From assembly GCA_949128115.1 (NCBI GenBank), contig OX421963.1:84143602-84207601 (forward strand): a DNA stretch of 64,000 nt. The letters are read 5' to 3'. Position numbers and translations under genes: made by a program. The notes under the pieces are model-generated. The model was given only the letters and a program-made list of their open reading frames with translations. It did not search any database and had not been told where the DNA came from. The stretch is from Anaspis maculata. Its lineage: Eukaryota > Arthropoda > Insecta > Coleoptera > Scraptiidae. Shown piece by piece: positions 21,102 to 33,300 of this stretch; the first letter of the stretch is position 1, and each line of letters opens with the position of its first letter.

Positions 21102-24085
21102 AAAATGGGCAATGAATCTAGACCGTGGCTCGTCCCCATCCCAGTGCCTCAAAAAGAAACGAAACCTGAATTAAAAAAAAAGACTTCACCATTTGGCGGC
21201 GGAACAGTGTTTGCAAGAAAAAGGAGTGTGTTATTGCAGTTCGCAAATAGACAATCCCGAGGAACAAGTTGACACCATCAGCAATGGAAATGCCGAGGGA
21301 AATGCTGAAACACCAGTAAGTACAAAGTATAATTCCATCTTTTATTTAACTGGCTCAACACCCAAATGGTGAAAGAGGTTCCTGGATTAAGTAAGAAAGT
21401 TATTCAATTTTGATATAAAAACAGCAAATCAAATTTTTATCCCTCTCCGGTGCAACGGTTTGAATATTCTTGTCACAACAACCAAAACCAAACCCAAAAC
21501 CTTAGTGAAAATGTGCCCACGGACACATTTGGGCCACCCATGTGCTCCATGAGAATATGCGCAATCTACATACATATACCCATGTGTACCATGGTCGCAA
21601 TGGGCACGCACATCCTCATGGTGCACATGGGATACAGTTGGAATATGCCCATGGTGCATTTTGCATGACTGCATGGCCCAAATGTGCCCATATACACACT
21701 TCCACTAGGAACTGAAGAATATGAATGTCAGAATTGAATAAGACGTTATATATCACATTTGCCCTTGAAATTAACTACCTTCAAATAAAAATGTTCCTTT
21801 CCACAGAATGACCACCTGATGGAAATTGAAAATTTTTAGGACAGCCAAGATTTGATGGATCGAAATTTGATTCCTGCAGTTAATGACTCTGATGAAGATC
21901 AACAAAATACGAAGGAAAACATTTTTGAAGCAACTCTACTTGGGAACATGATTGTCAATCTGGAATACGTTTTAAGTTGGGCTATATATCACTCCAACCA
22001 ACATAAGCATTCAAAAAATTGTTCTGGTATATTGTTCCCAAACAGTGAGAACGTCCAGAGAGACTGGTTTGGTTTGTGTCGTAACATTTTAATGCACAGG
22101 ATTTCGTAAAATTATTCATAAAAGCACCGAAGACATGCGTAATATCGACAAATCAGTCATAAACACGAGAGTCGCGTGGGGCAGACTCGCAACTGGCAAA
22201 ACTTATGGTCACTTAGAGGAATTTTCAAGCTGTGTTGACATACCAGCATTGAAAAGTCCAAGTTTGAAAGTATAGAATAGAAAACCAACTGGAAGAGGTA
22301 GGTACCTATTACGTTTTATCAACAAAGCAATTAAGAGGTAATATTCTTATATTTCAGGTTTGGAACGATCAGCTTGTGAAAAACATGGGAGGAGCTACAT
22401 GCTACAAAGGAAAAAGCTACAGTAGCAAAAGACAAAGGGGACGTAGATCCTGATGAAGTTCCTTTTATCACAGTTTACTTGGACGGGGGATGAAGTAAGA
22501 GGTTATATGGTCATAATCACAACGCTGCATCCGGAGTGGTAGGCTAGGTATATGAAGCCATTATTCATAATTGATCAGATATAGGTATCATAATAGTATT
22601 GAATATATTCAATTTCAGGCCGCGAATATTGGAAAATAACCAAAAAAGTGCTATATGTACCTAGCTAGATGTTGGCGACAAATTTTGAGTAATTTGTACA
22701 AAAGCGGAAAACAAAAATGAGCCTCCCAGAAAACACAAGTGCTACCGAAATTGGCATGCGAGTTCACCAGCAATGAAAGTAGATGCTATTGTGGAAGGTT
22801 TTTGTTCATCCGAGGAATTGTACGACCTCCGATACAAGTGTTTCATTGCTGATGGTGATTCTAGCGTTCACTTAAAACTCATTGAGAAAGTACCATATGA
22901 CTCATTTTCTTAGAAGAAAAAATAGAGATCGAGATATTTTCAACGAGAATCTCATATCGAAAGTGGAATCGTTTGTTCACAGGTCAAAGTCACATCCAAG
23001 ATTTTCAACGGAATGCAAAGAAAGCTATCTACACAACAGCGAAAAAGAATATCAGCAAGGCAGGATCGTCTAAGAGTTTTTAAGACAAGTTCCCTTACAT
23101 GTTTACGGAGACCATAAGAAACGTGACCCTTTGGTTTGCATCAGTACAGTTGGGGGATGTTCCTAAATTCAAAAAACTAGAGATCAAAACTTCGGGCCTT
23201 TACAACCACATAATTATATGGTGAGGTATAGTTATATTTTTGTCACTTCCACTCATAGTATCTAGTAAAAATACTATTCAAATCGGTTATGATCTGAAAA
23301 ATTACTTTTACAGGTGGTCAACTCAACAGAGGATAAAATAGAAGCGAATACAAAGGATCAATTCGGATGTGATTTGTACAAGACGGAGAGGGCAGACAGA
23401 CTTACTGCTTCAAATTTTGGGGTCGTCATGAAATGCAGAAAGACAACCTCTTGCCATGGTCTTGAAAAAACAATATTGTATCCCACCCCATTTACCAGTA
23501 ATGAGACTGAATTTGGGAAGAGGATATTAGGCTCGATATTTGTTTACATGAAGCATGGTTGTCTGGCAGCAACACCTGATGGTAAAAACAACATACCTAA
23601 CCTATTCAACTGTGATGAACTTGTACTCAATGAAACAAAATGTTTTCAGGTTTGATAAATGGGGATGAAATTGTCGAAGTGAAATGTTTATATTTTCTAC
23701 ACAAATCTGGTCAAAAATCTAAGAGAAGCTGTGGAGAACACGGAGAAACAACCTCTGTTTGAAGATATTCGAGAGAAATATATCAGGCTGAAACGACAGC
23801 AATACTATTATTTTCAAGTCCAAGGGCAGTTGAATATCGCAGAAAAGAAAAAGCGTTATTTTATGGTATTTGTTTTCGGAACAAGAATTTTTTATATTGA
23901 GGGATGAATAGTTTTTAGAGGCGAAAATGCTACCAGTATTACTAAATTTTTATTATAATTGTATTTTGGAAGAAATGGTTAGGAAGAGAATCCCAAATAA
24001 TAAAAAATGCTTCGATCCGGACGTCATCATAGTCGCACAAGATCGGCAAAGGGTCAAAAACGAAAGACGTTCAGATTGGTTGTAA
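21102..24085 (+). pseudogene. Mutator-like transposase domain plus YqaJ-type nuclease, decayed
   Basis: This is a transposon-associated gene joining an N-terminal Mutator-like transposase domain to a C-terminal YqaJ-type (phage recombinase) nuclease, a combination seen in many invertebrate genomes. A possible first exon starts at 21102 (MGNESRPWLVP) and ends at a GTAAGT donor near 21315. The next block, from about 21808, carries NMIVNLEYVLSWAI. Then come VAWGRLATGKTYGHLEEF, VPFITVYLDGG followed by TGA in place of Trp, CYRNWHASSPAMKVDAIVEG, FIADGDSSVH and LHVYGDHKKRDP. The nuclease part has ADRLTASNFGVVMKCRKTTS, LAATPDG, then a 70-nt intron (23580-23649), GLINGDEIVEVKC with the ExK catalytic pair, and QQYYYFQVQGQL. 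The C-terminal tail ends at 24085. At least three in-frame stops and several frameshifts make it non-functional, although GT-AG introns are still recognisable. Confidence 0.85.
21500..21709. mobile_element. 210-bp CATGTGC-rich MITE in an intron of the Mutator/YqaJ pseudogene
   Basis: The left end CCTTAGTGAAAATGTGCCCA and the right end, inverse CCTAGTGGAAGTGTG, share a GGGCACATTTGGGCCA block. The interior is made of CATGTGCACCATG-type words, as in 5592-5880. It lies between the first and second recognisable exon blocks. Confidence 0.65.
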
Positions 24086-24089
24086 TTGT

Positions 24090-25111
24090 TGTGAATAAAA
24101 AATCTTCTTTATTGTCGATTCCTCGATTTCCTTCTACTACAGTTGATTTTATGCTCGATCAATTATTGCAAGTGAGATACATTATGGATGCATTCCAAGT
24201 AACAGCCCAGATCCTGCAGTACCTACTCCAAGTAGCTTCAGGCTACTCCAAACAAATCTATATCATAAGAATCCTAAAAGGGCGCTCTATGAAATCACTG
24301 CCTGGAAAATGCCGTCTAGGCAACCAGTAATACACTACATAAGGTGGTGCCATCTTGACAAAATTCACCTCAACTGATTATTCCCGCCTCTGCATTTTCA
24401 AGTAGGTGAATCGGGTGGTTGACATCTAGGACAAGTCGAAATTATTCTGTCAGGTCCAAATTTTGTCGGTACAAATAAAGCGAACGAAAAGCAGACTATG
24501 AATTTCATTATTCGGAATCCCTTTGTTGACCTCTAACCTACAGCTTGGGGTGAGTTACTAACAAATTCCAATTTTCCGATTTCAAGATTTTTTTGTAATT
24601 TATACGCATAGCTTTCACCTTTCTAGATAGTTTCAGGTTCTACAGTGAACCTTTCTCTTTAATATGCGCTATTTCCTTTTTGGGAATCCTTCGTAGTTCT
24701 TTTGATTTGTACCGACAAAAAAAGCTCTACAAACCGTTGTCAAGTACACGTTTCCGCCTCTGATCTTAAGGGAACGTATATGGTGATCTGATCACCGTGC
24801 TTAAGATGAATTTGCCAGGGCAACGGGCGTCTCCCTATTGGCTGTCTCTATAGCAGTTTCATAGTAGGCACGGTAGTTACCATAGTAATTCATCGCAATG
24901 GAGTGACCAAACTATTTTACTCAATCAATTCGAGTCAACTTCACTCAATAATTCTGTTCTCTCATTTGGAAACTTGTTTCACTCGAAGAATTTTTTTGCC
25001 GTGTACCAACACAACACGGAAAATGTACCCTGTTTCACGCGCTCAATTCAGCAGAGTTGCTTCTCCTCTGATGCCACACATGCGCATCAGGATTCTTGGA
25101 TATGGTATAAT
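24090..25111. other. Stretch without a recognised gene
   Basis: An open frame at 24007-24330 overlaps the end of the pseudogene in another frame and is not credible. A 15-bp inverted pair with TTTGTCGGTACAAA is seen at about 24461 and 24706 but is too weak to call an element. Confidence 0.4.
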
Positions 25112-25790
25112 CGATACCTCCTAATAAAAACATTGTAACTAACAAAACGCAATTTTACAAGAGAGCGGTTTGAAAGTTTTCGGAGATTTGAAATCGATCT
25201 CATTTTACTATTGTTTGAAATAGCGACTCGGTTATTGTTTTCCGAAGTTCCGGATTGTCTAAAGAAAAAGTTGTGAGCCGTATTTCCTGAAAATAAAGCT
25301 TTCTGAGAAATTTAATGTCACTTACAATGGAGAAATCTTCCATCTGCAAGGGTGAAAGCATTGTAAGTGCCTTTACAATGTTTTTACTCGGATGTTATCG
25401 AAAAGTCATAATTGTAAGGGACATTACAATTACTCCTTAGTTACTTGTTACAATCTAGCAATCGTTGAGAATATCCAAGCAATAACATTGTATTGGACTT
25501 TACCATGATTTCACCGCAAATTGCATCCGTATGAAGAAAAGTAAAGGACGATACAATGCAAAGTACAACAATATCATAATTGTATTGGCTTTTACAATGT
25601 TTTTAACGCAGAATTACTCCAAACTGGTAGATACAATTTTCAAAAAATCATACTTTTGACTCATTTTAGAGTTTTTTAGAGCCGCAAATAATTTTTTTTT
25701 TCTGAAACTTCTACACTCTCAGGTACCAAATCTGCTGAAAAGTGAAAATGGCCAAAATGTCAGTTACAATGTTTTTATTAGGAGGTATCG
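25112..25790. mobile_element. 679-bp TIR element with interior ACAATG repeats
   Basis: Perfect inverted ends of 29 bases start CGATACCTCCTAATAAAAAC and continue into CATTGTAACT. The interior contains many separate TTACAATG or CATTGTAA words, several followed by TTTTTA, spaced irregularly in both orientations. Such iterated subterminal words can be transposase binding sites. The target duplication is unclear, and there is no coding capacity. Confidence 0.7.
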
Positions 25791-26413
25791 TAATATTCTT
25801 GGGGATCTGAAGTCATCCAAAACTACTTCAAAGTACGTCAAGTCAGGTTTTCTTCTCAGCTTCAGCATACCTACATTTTCAACTCCATCATTGACTTTTA
25901 ACTCGTGGGTCACACATTATTATCATTGATTTTACCTTTATCAGGTGCCTTGGCTTTGTTTTTTCCCCGGAAACTTCGTACCTCGTACATTTTTCTTTTC
26001 ATTATTTGGCTAGGGGTGCTGTAACGTGTTTCTTATATGCTTGTTTCTGTGGGCTGACGCAGCTCTATGGATGTCGTTGATTTGTTTGTGAGAGGAAAGC
26101 GGCAAACGATCTGGTTATCATCTAATCCGGCAAAGTTTTGAACAAGGTTACCCATAAATTTTTCACAGATTGTGGACGGTCAAGTTGCGATCAAGTTTTC
26201 ACACTATAGTACGTCGGGTAGAATGGTACTATGGGTCATGATGATGATGATGACCTCAACGATGATACAAATTTCGAAAACTCTAGTGAGATTGAATAAT
26301 TTTATTTCTAGTTTGATAATATCATCAGTTATGCTATGCATTATTTAACATATATAAGCAGCGTTGCCATTCTTCTTAGGGTGACAATGATATCTTTTGA
26401 GCGGTTTAGATCA

Positions 26414-29400
26414 TCAGCCAAACATTAAGAGATTTTCCAATTTCTCATTTGGTAGATCCCTGTTGAGAAATGTTTCTGGCATAAACTTTAAAGGAACTAT
26501 GCCCAGTGAAACTATGCACAGCACTTTTGCACCAGAGACATAACTGCTGTCCATCGAAAAAGTCTGTAACAGAAAATCAACAGCAGTTATTTACCGACAA
26601 GTAGTAACATTGGCGAGTACCGATATTCTATGGAATATCCAAAAGTGAGATCATCTTTTACAGGCCCCCAAAAAGTGGTGAGATAAAGATAGTTCGTTGT
26701 TACATCCATTTAACATCTGCATCTACATTGACAGAACATAGAATGGGAACATGACTGAGTAAGTGTCAATTTTCGAATTCAAATTGCTAACTTTGTGGAA
26801 GTGATCAAAGAGAACTAATGTGCTCACTTTTACAGTTTCAAAAATGGCTCCTCTATGTTTTTGGGGCCACTCATTCTCACAAGTCAAAACCATAAGGCCG
26901 TGATTCGGTTTCAAAAACTGCCAAGTTCTAACAGGTGTTTCTATTCTATTTTCCGCCACTGTACATTTTCACCATAGCAGCAAAAAATTGTCGAACCATT
27001 TATGTTGTTATTGACACCATAGACCATGTATATCATGGTCATAGCCTTCACATTTCCCACTCTTTCCTGTTTTCACACTTATGTTTATGTTTTGTCAGAC
27101 AATGTTTTTGCCACAATAGTGGATGGATACACATTGACTGAATTGGAATGGGATTGTTCAGGTTCTTTTTTCAATTGGAATGAAGCTAACATTACTTAAT
27201 TTATCTATTCATTATGCCCACTTGCCAAACGTCAATCATTTATAAGCAAACAACAATCTTCTGAGACTGAATTAGTCGTCACTTACTGAACATGCCCATT
27301 CAGGCACTTTTTTGTGGATCGTTTGCTGAGTTAAACGGTGATCATATTAGGCTAGTTTATGCTGAGTGTTGCTAGCGGCACGATTCTACACAACCGTAGC
27401 GCCTCACGTTAACCGGTTGCTAGGCTATTATTAGCGTCATGAAGCAGCCTGCGCCACCGGCTAAACTGGAACCAGTGTAATGTGACCACGGCTTTGATCA
27501 TACTCATGATTCAGTTACGTATGCCTCACTTGTAGTCCAATGATATGTAAAGAGTTCACGATCACATCCTGAATGACAAGGAATAGAGCAACTGCCGTAA
27601 CTCTTACAAAGGTAGGGAAAATTTCGGTCAAAAACAGCAGCAAAAATGTTTCAATGGCCCAAACCAACACATATTGACACCATATGATATGCAACCTCTC
27701 GTTGGAAAGATTGGGACCAGCGAACAAAAATATAAAATGCGTTATTTCCAAAATCGATAGGGCTCCGTTGAGCATAAAAAGCCCCAGACGAAGTCCCAGG
27801 CACGTGTAGACTATGACAACGATGAAGATGCTGAAAAATAATGCATTAATAAACTGCGCACCAATTGAAATGGATCACCTAAAAATTTGAGTCGCATTTG
27901 GAGTCACATAACTGTTGGATGAGTGGACTATTTTGATCGATTCTTTGTTTTCTGAATAGCTCATAGTCTTTCCCCCATGAGAAAGAATCTGCAAGGCACT
28001 TCTCCTCAATCGAAAGAGCTTGGTCGATTGTGCCATTCTACCAATTTAAGTGCAAGGTTTATTTGATTCTAGGTCACTTACCTCCTGGCTATCATCTACC
28101 TATTATTGGACTAAGAACATGCCATGGGCCTTTGTTGGTACAGGTGTTTCATTTCAAATCAATAATACAGAATTGACGGGCGCTTGATCAGGTAAGTGGG
28201 TACTATAAAAATTAATAAGATTGAACTCTGCGAAAAAAAAAAATTGTTTCCAGGTTGTTCAGGAGAGATTTTGTTCCCTTGGGCGCTGTTCCAAATTTTT
28301 GTCTGCCATCTTTCATTACCGCGTTGGTAAAAATCCGCTAGTTTACTGGAAGAAATAATTAATATACAGAAAATGGCCAATGGCAGATTGTAATCCAACA
28401 CGTGAGCTTATGAGGAAACCAAAAAAAAAACACCTGGAATGATCCTCTTATTCAGGAAGTATTCCACTTTGAATGTTACTGAAGTTTTCAGGTGGTTCAT
28501 TTCAATTTGTGCTTAGTGTATATTTAGATGGAAGTTTCCTGCATTGGACAGGCTGCAAACTGAGCTTCTTGATACTCCAAGAGTATCGCATTCCGATTCC
28601 AGGGCGGCTGACTCTAGTACACGTTAGCAGTATCACATCGCCTGGTGTCATTAATAGGCCAAGGTTTGGACCCCTTTGAACGATTTAACGTAAAATATAG
28701 GTACCCACCTCACTTCAGGCATGTTAAGGACCGAACAATTTCGAAGGGTCTATTTATTTCAAGTCATCTGTCAATCTAGAGCACTAGAGCTGAGTCCAAT
28801 AGTTCGAGAACTACTGTTGGATAAATACCTTGACACACCCGTTATCGATTGCCACAAAAATGTATCAGTATGAATGGGGAAAATCTTCCAATTCAGAAAA
28901 GATCTTGCCCAAGCAAAATTGATGATCGGAACTTTTAGGCTTCGATGGCACGATCAGAAGTGAAGAAAAAACCCATTTTTGGACATACCTGAACAAGCAT
29001 AGTGGAATCCGAATTGGAATAGATTTGTGGATTGTATAGAAAGCTGAAAAGGAATTATACTGCTCAATTTCAAAGTTCGTATTGGGTATTATACGACACT
29101 CAAATGCCAATGAATAACGTACCAACTTGAGTTATACATATTCCGTTAGCAGCTGACAAGGCCATGAACCTCAGTAAGCTTTTCCATTGCTTTGTGAAAA
29201 GATATCGCATGGTTTCCTTCCATATTCGGAACTGGCTGTGTTTCTTATATTCTTTGAATTTAGGAGGATTTTTTTCCGCCAGGCCCAAAGTTTCTTTGAG
29301 CAGTTCCCAAACATCTTGTGCTTTGTTCTTGTTCAACAGCCAAAGTGGCGATTCAGGTAAGTACCTGAAAAAGTGTCTGCGTTAAGAGTACTTCTCTTCA

Positions 29401-30102
29401 AGCCAAGCCATAATCTTTCTTATATCTACCACGTGATGAATATTGGTATCGCTAGAGCAAAAATCATGATACATTTTCTGTACACCAAGCCCATAGGCAG
29501 CGTGAGGGTTTCTGTAGCACAAACAAAGCTCAGTAACCCTACAGAACATATCAATTTCGTGAATCTTCCGCAATATTCTACAACTGAAATTTTGATCATA
29601 TTCTGTTGTAAAAACCTTCTATTTTCGCGCTCACAATATACAAGAAATACCATATTCAGATTAGGTATCAAATAGTGTTGAATTTTGAAAAGCACATGAG
29701 CAGCCATTTCAATTTCAAAATGGGTGAATATTGCCAGCGGTATAAAGATCAAACATGTAGCCGTTGCCAATATGCAGCAAACTTTTCTTCTGCCGTACAG
29801 ATCTGCCATCGAACTGAGGAACAATTTCAATGTTATGAACACTGCTACATCATACTTGTCGCGCTCGTTGTCGTGTATCCTTATGAATTCGTCGTCTGTA
29901 TAATATCTGAGGGCGAGGTATAGACCATTGCCCTGGAGACAACAACGTTTCAGATATTTCAAGGATGAAATACTCATTTGAACTGTACTCACTGGTAGAT
30001 CGTTGCAGAAGTAGAACAAGAAGTACATTATCAAGACGAGAATAAACCATGACACAGTCCAAATGCTGTGTTCCCTGAGTGTCTGGAGCACATCAAGTTC
30101 CA
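26414..30102 (-). CDS. SLC22-like major facilitator transporter, paralogue B (multi-exon)
   Basis: This is a paralogue of the 8067-12467 gene and a probable multi-pass membrane transporter of unknown substrate. Exons on the minus strand: 30102-29993, 29932-29430, 29364-29123, 29043-28989, 27830-27530, 26917-26828 and 26563-26414 (stop), totalling 482 residues with consistent phases and GT-AG junctions. It carries MADLYGRRKV, YLPESPLWLL, TEIFPTFVR and MPETFLNRDLP. The second placed exon is five codons longer than in A. The 50-codon last exon differs from A at 11 of 49 residues by eye. A 5' mini-exon MDSKEKCKPFLH (30177-30141) joins in frame, but the intron would be only 38 nt, so the true start is uncertain. 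No stops or frameshifts are seen. Confidence 0.85.
27955..28930. other. Extra ~970 bp in a transporter B intron
   Basis: Compared with the 186-nt intron of paralogue A, this 1158-nt intron holds roughly 970 additional bases. I see no clear terminal repeats or protein in the extra sequence. It could be an insertion with decayed ends, or a deletion in A. Confidence 0.5.
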
Positions 30103-31538
30103 CTGGAAAGTATTCTTCAAATAGAAAGGCAAATAGGTACAGTGGAGAAAAGGTTTACATTTTTCTTTGGAATCCATTATGAAAAATGATGAATAATTAA
30201 ATGATAGGTTGAAGTATTTACGTGACACAGCAAGGCACCACTTTGACGGTTTCATAGAAATGTCAAATTTTCCTTTGTTCTTCCGACAGCTAGGTTACGA
30301 CTTGAACAAAAATAATTGGCTGTCACCAATCATCACCAATCGCACTCTGCTACTCAAGCAAGACTGGACTCAAAATCGCAAAAATGCTTGGTGAGCCCCC
30401 TCATGTGTTTTCGTAGCTTTCAGAATTCTAGTTAAGACATCTTGACATCTTGTGCGTTTTTGCGTTGCTGAGAAGTTATAGTGTGAGTCCCTTTTATGTG
30501 CTTTTTGTATGATATACGGAGCCCTATCCGATTCCCTTGTCTCCGCAAGTGTAATTTGGCGCTCAAGTAAGCCCCTTTGTGTTTTTCTTGGCTATCAGAA
30601 TTCCAGTGAGTCCCCTGTTGCCTTCTTGTATTATCCGGAGCTCCATTGGGCCCCCTTGTTTCTTCAACGTCTTTTGAAGCCCTGCTGAGCCCCCTTACAT
30701 CTTCCTGTGGCTTTCGGAGTAGTAATGAGCACCTTGCCACCTTGTGCCTTCATGTGATATTTGGAGCCCTATCGGATCCCCTTGTGCCTTCAAGTGCAGT
30801 ATGAAGCCCCAATGAGCCTTTGTGTTTCTACGCAGCTTTTGGAATTCCAGTGAGCCCTCTTTTGCCTTCTGCTATTATATAAAACTCTTTGGGCTCTTTT
30901 GTGCTGTTCTATGATATACGAAGCCCTATCGGACCCCCTTACGCACGCAGTTGGAGCCCTAATGAGCCTCCTTGTGTTCAGAAGTGTAGCTGGGAGCCCT
31001 AGTGAGCCCCCTTATGAGTTTACACGGCTTCCAGAGTTCCAGTGGGCCCTTTTTTGTCTTCTTTGATTATACAAAGCTTCATTGGGTTCTCTTGTCATTT
31101 TGCATGGTTTTCGGTGCTCTATCGGGTCGCTCTATTATACAGTGAGCACCCTTTTGCCTTTTCCCGTTATACAGTACCCCTTGTGCACCCTTGTGTGACC
31201 AATATCATTTGAAGTTCTACGGACTCCCTTAACATTTTTCCGTGATTTCCAGATTTTTATTGGGTTTCTTGCGCTCTTTGTGTCGTTCAGAGCCCTGATG
31301 AGCCCTCTTATGTGTTTTTGTGGCTTCCTAAATTCCAGTAAGCCATTTTCTGCGCATTTGCATTGCTGGAAGCCCTAGTGTAAGTCCCTTGTGCCTTCAT
31401 AAGATCTACGGAGCCCTACCGGATCCCCTTATGCCCGCAAGTGTGGTTTGGAGCTCTAGTGAACCCGCTTATGTCCCGAAGTGTAGCTTGGAGCCCTAGT
31501 GAGCTCCTTGATGATTTTTCATGGCTATCAGAATTCTA

Positions 31539-33300
31539 CACCTTTTCCAGTTGTAGTTCAGAAAATATCAATTGTATTTCAGATATCGTCAATTGAATTT
31601 CAGAATTCATCAAGTGTAGTTCAGAAAGCGTCAATTGTATTTCGGATTAGTCTCTTGTAGTTCAGAAGGCGTCAATTGTATTTCAGATTTATCAAATGTA
31701 GTTCAGAAAACTTGAACTGTACATCAGATTATGGCAATTGTATTTCAGAAAGCGTCAATTGAAGTTCAGAAGGCGTCAATTGTAGTTCAGAAGACATCAG
31801 TTGCATCTCTGATTAGTAAAATGTAGTTCAGAAAGTATCAATTTTTTTCGGACTCCTGCAAATTGGGGCACTTTTGCACAGCCACAGCTTCGAACTCCTG
31901 ATCTTCTTGTATGATGAACTGCAGATATTCGGCACATCTTCTGTGTAGCAGATGCCTGCGGGGGTGTTAATCGCACGACCGGCTTCCGCAGCACTGAAGA
32001 ACGACAAATGCTACAATAGACCTATTTCTTATGGGGAACAGAGACGTTCAGACAAGGATGAACAATTTTAAGCCACACCCCTGGCCAATTAAAGGCCTTC
32101 AATTATTAGGCGCGAAATTCGAGGAAGGCGATACTGTCACAATGAATTAGAATTGTCACTGTCACTTATGACTGCAACCTGTGTCGTGTCGCTACACTGA
32201 TCGAATAATTCGAAAAATGCTCGTATATTGTGTGAAAAGTTGTCCGCACAAGTCCAAGGGAATATTTCCCTCAAATGTTTCGTTCTACGGTTTTCCTGCC
32301 GACGAAAATAAGCGAAATAAATGGATGGCCGCCACTGGAAGACACCGGCACCAGGAAGAATTTGAAAGCGAACGAAACAATTTCAGCTGTTTTACAAGTT
32401 GCACAAAGCCAAAAGCGGGGTCACCCAAATTACCGTTCAAAGTGCTAGGAATGCTTTCTCACCTTCCTATTTGGCGATTACCCACTACAACTTCACAACA
32501 AAACCTCAATATTTTGCTTCAGTTTTGGTGTGCTCACGGCACTTCAGAGTGGAAGATTTCTATTCATCCAGTGATAGGTACAAAGATGACGCTGAAAACA
32601 AATGCTGTTCCGGACATTTTCTTGAGAAGCTTGTTTCTTTTTCTGGCTCCTGTAGCACTCCGCTTTTACCTCCAGGTTATTCACAAGTACGTCTTCAAAA
32701 TATCCTTTCACACTATACTTCAACCCCTTATCACGCTGGTTCCCCTTTATTTGATGCTTGCACTACACTCTTGTAAAGAAGTAAACCGTTGTCGAGTCTG
32801 TAGGTTGCAGGTTGAAGCGTGGCAAGACTTTTGGTTCTGTTCTACTGACAACTGATGACAAATTGTAACATATCGTTGTCGGGGGTAATGACAAGGAGAA
32901 AGTCAGTGGCACTGACAGAGTTGCTACGGGAGATTGTGAGGCAAATCTAGCCAATGAGCGGCGATAGGAGGCAAAAGGGGCGTGAAAAAGAAATAGGTCC
33001 ATTATCTTGGAGCTGCATTGATTGATAAATTATACATATAAATTATTTTCTGAACTACAAATGACATGTTCTGAAATACAAATCACGCTTTCTGATATAC
33101 AAATGATGCTTTCTAAAATTCAATTTATTAATCTGAAATATAATTGACTGTTTCTGAAATACATTTGACTAATCTGAAATGAAATTGATACTTTCTGAAC
33201 TACATTTTACCAATCTGAAATGCAATTGACGTCTTCTGAACTACAATTGACGATATCTGAAATACAACTGATATTTTCTGAACTACAACTGGAAAAGGTG
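31539..33300. mobile_element. Foldback element with ~21-bp tandem-repeat arms, TA target site
   Basis: The outer ends are CACCTTTTCCAGTTGTAGTT and its inverse, with TA at 31537-31538 and 33301-33302. Joining the flanks across the TA restores a normal minisatellite unit, which fixes the boundaries. Each arm (31539-31850 and 33035-33300) is a tandem array of words like TCAATTGTAGTTCAGAAGGC, alternating with TCAATTGTATTTCAGA. The spacer holds a smaller inverted pair (32014 and 33003) and a THAP-domain remnant. Long inverted arms of short repeats are typical of FB/Galileo-type foldback transposons. Confidence 0.8.
32219..32650 (+). pseudogene. THAP zinc-finger domain fragment inside the foldback
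   Basis: THAP domains are C2CH zinc fingers that bind DNA and occur in P-element-type transposases and host regulators. Starting at ATG 32219, the reading gives CVKSCPHKSKG, YGFPADENKRNKWMAATGR and, after a probable intron (donor near 32396, acceptor near 32522), LVCSRHFRVEDFYSS. All four zinc ligands and the conserved Pro, Trp and Phe are present. The closing AVPTIF-like box (NAVPDIF) is present, but in a different frame, so there is at least one frameshift. No catalytic transposase follows. It sits between inverted words (G)GACCTATTTCTT at 32019-32030 and 32988-32999, perhaps an inner element. Confidence 0.75.

Larger units (their letters stand above)
26050..30330. repeat. Segmental duplication, unit B
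   Basis: This is the paralogue of 7725-13000. Exons, splice sites and most of the intron sequence align by eye. Unit B lacks the three transposon insertions of unit A but has about 970 extra bases in the intron 28988-27831 (roughly 27955-28930). Unit B's upstream continuation is displaced to 33658-33772. Confidence 0.8.

Noticed and set aside
24461..24722. 15-bp inverted pair with TTTGTCGGTACAAA
   Set aside because: Too short, and no flanking duplication or longer arm.
30432..30740. 102-codon minus-strand open frame rich in Arg, Gln and Gly
   Set aside because: It is a translation of the GAGCCC minisatellite.
31555..31850. Regular ~21-bp repeats resembling a CRISPR array
   Set aside because: There are no unique spacers, the units are diverged, the array is one arm of a foldback, and the DNA is animal.
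31539..33300. Calling this element Galileo
   Set aside because: Layout and THAP are similar, but the TA duplication and lack of a transposase catalytic region do not allow the name.
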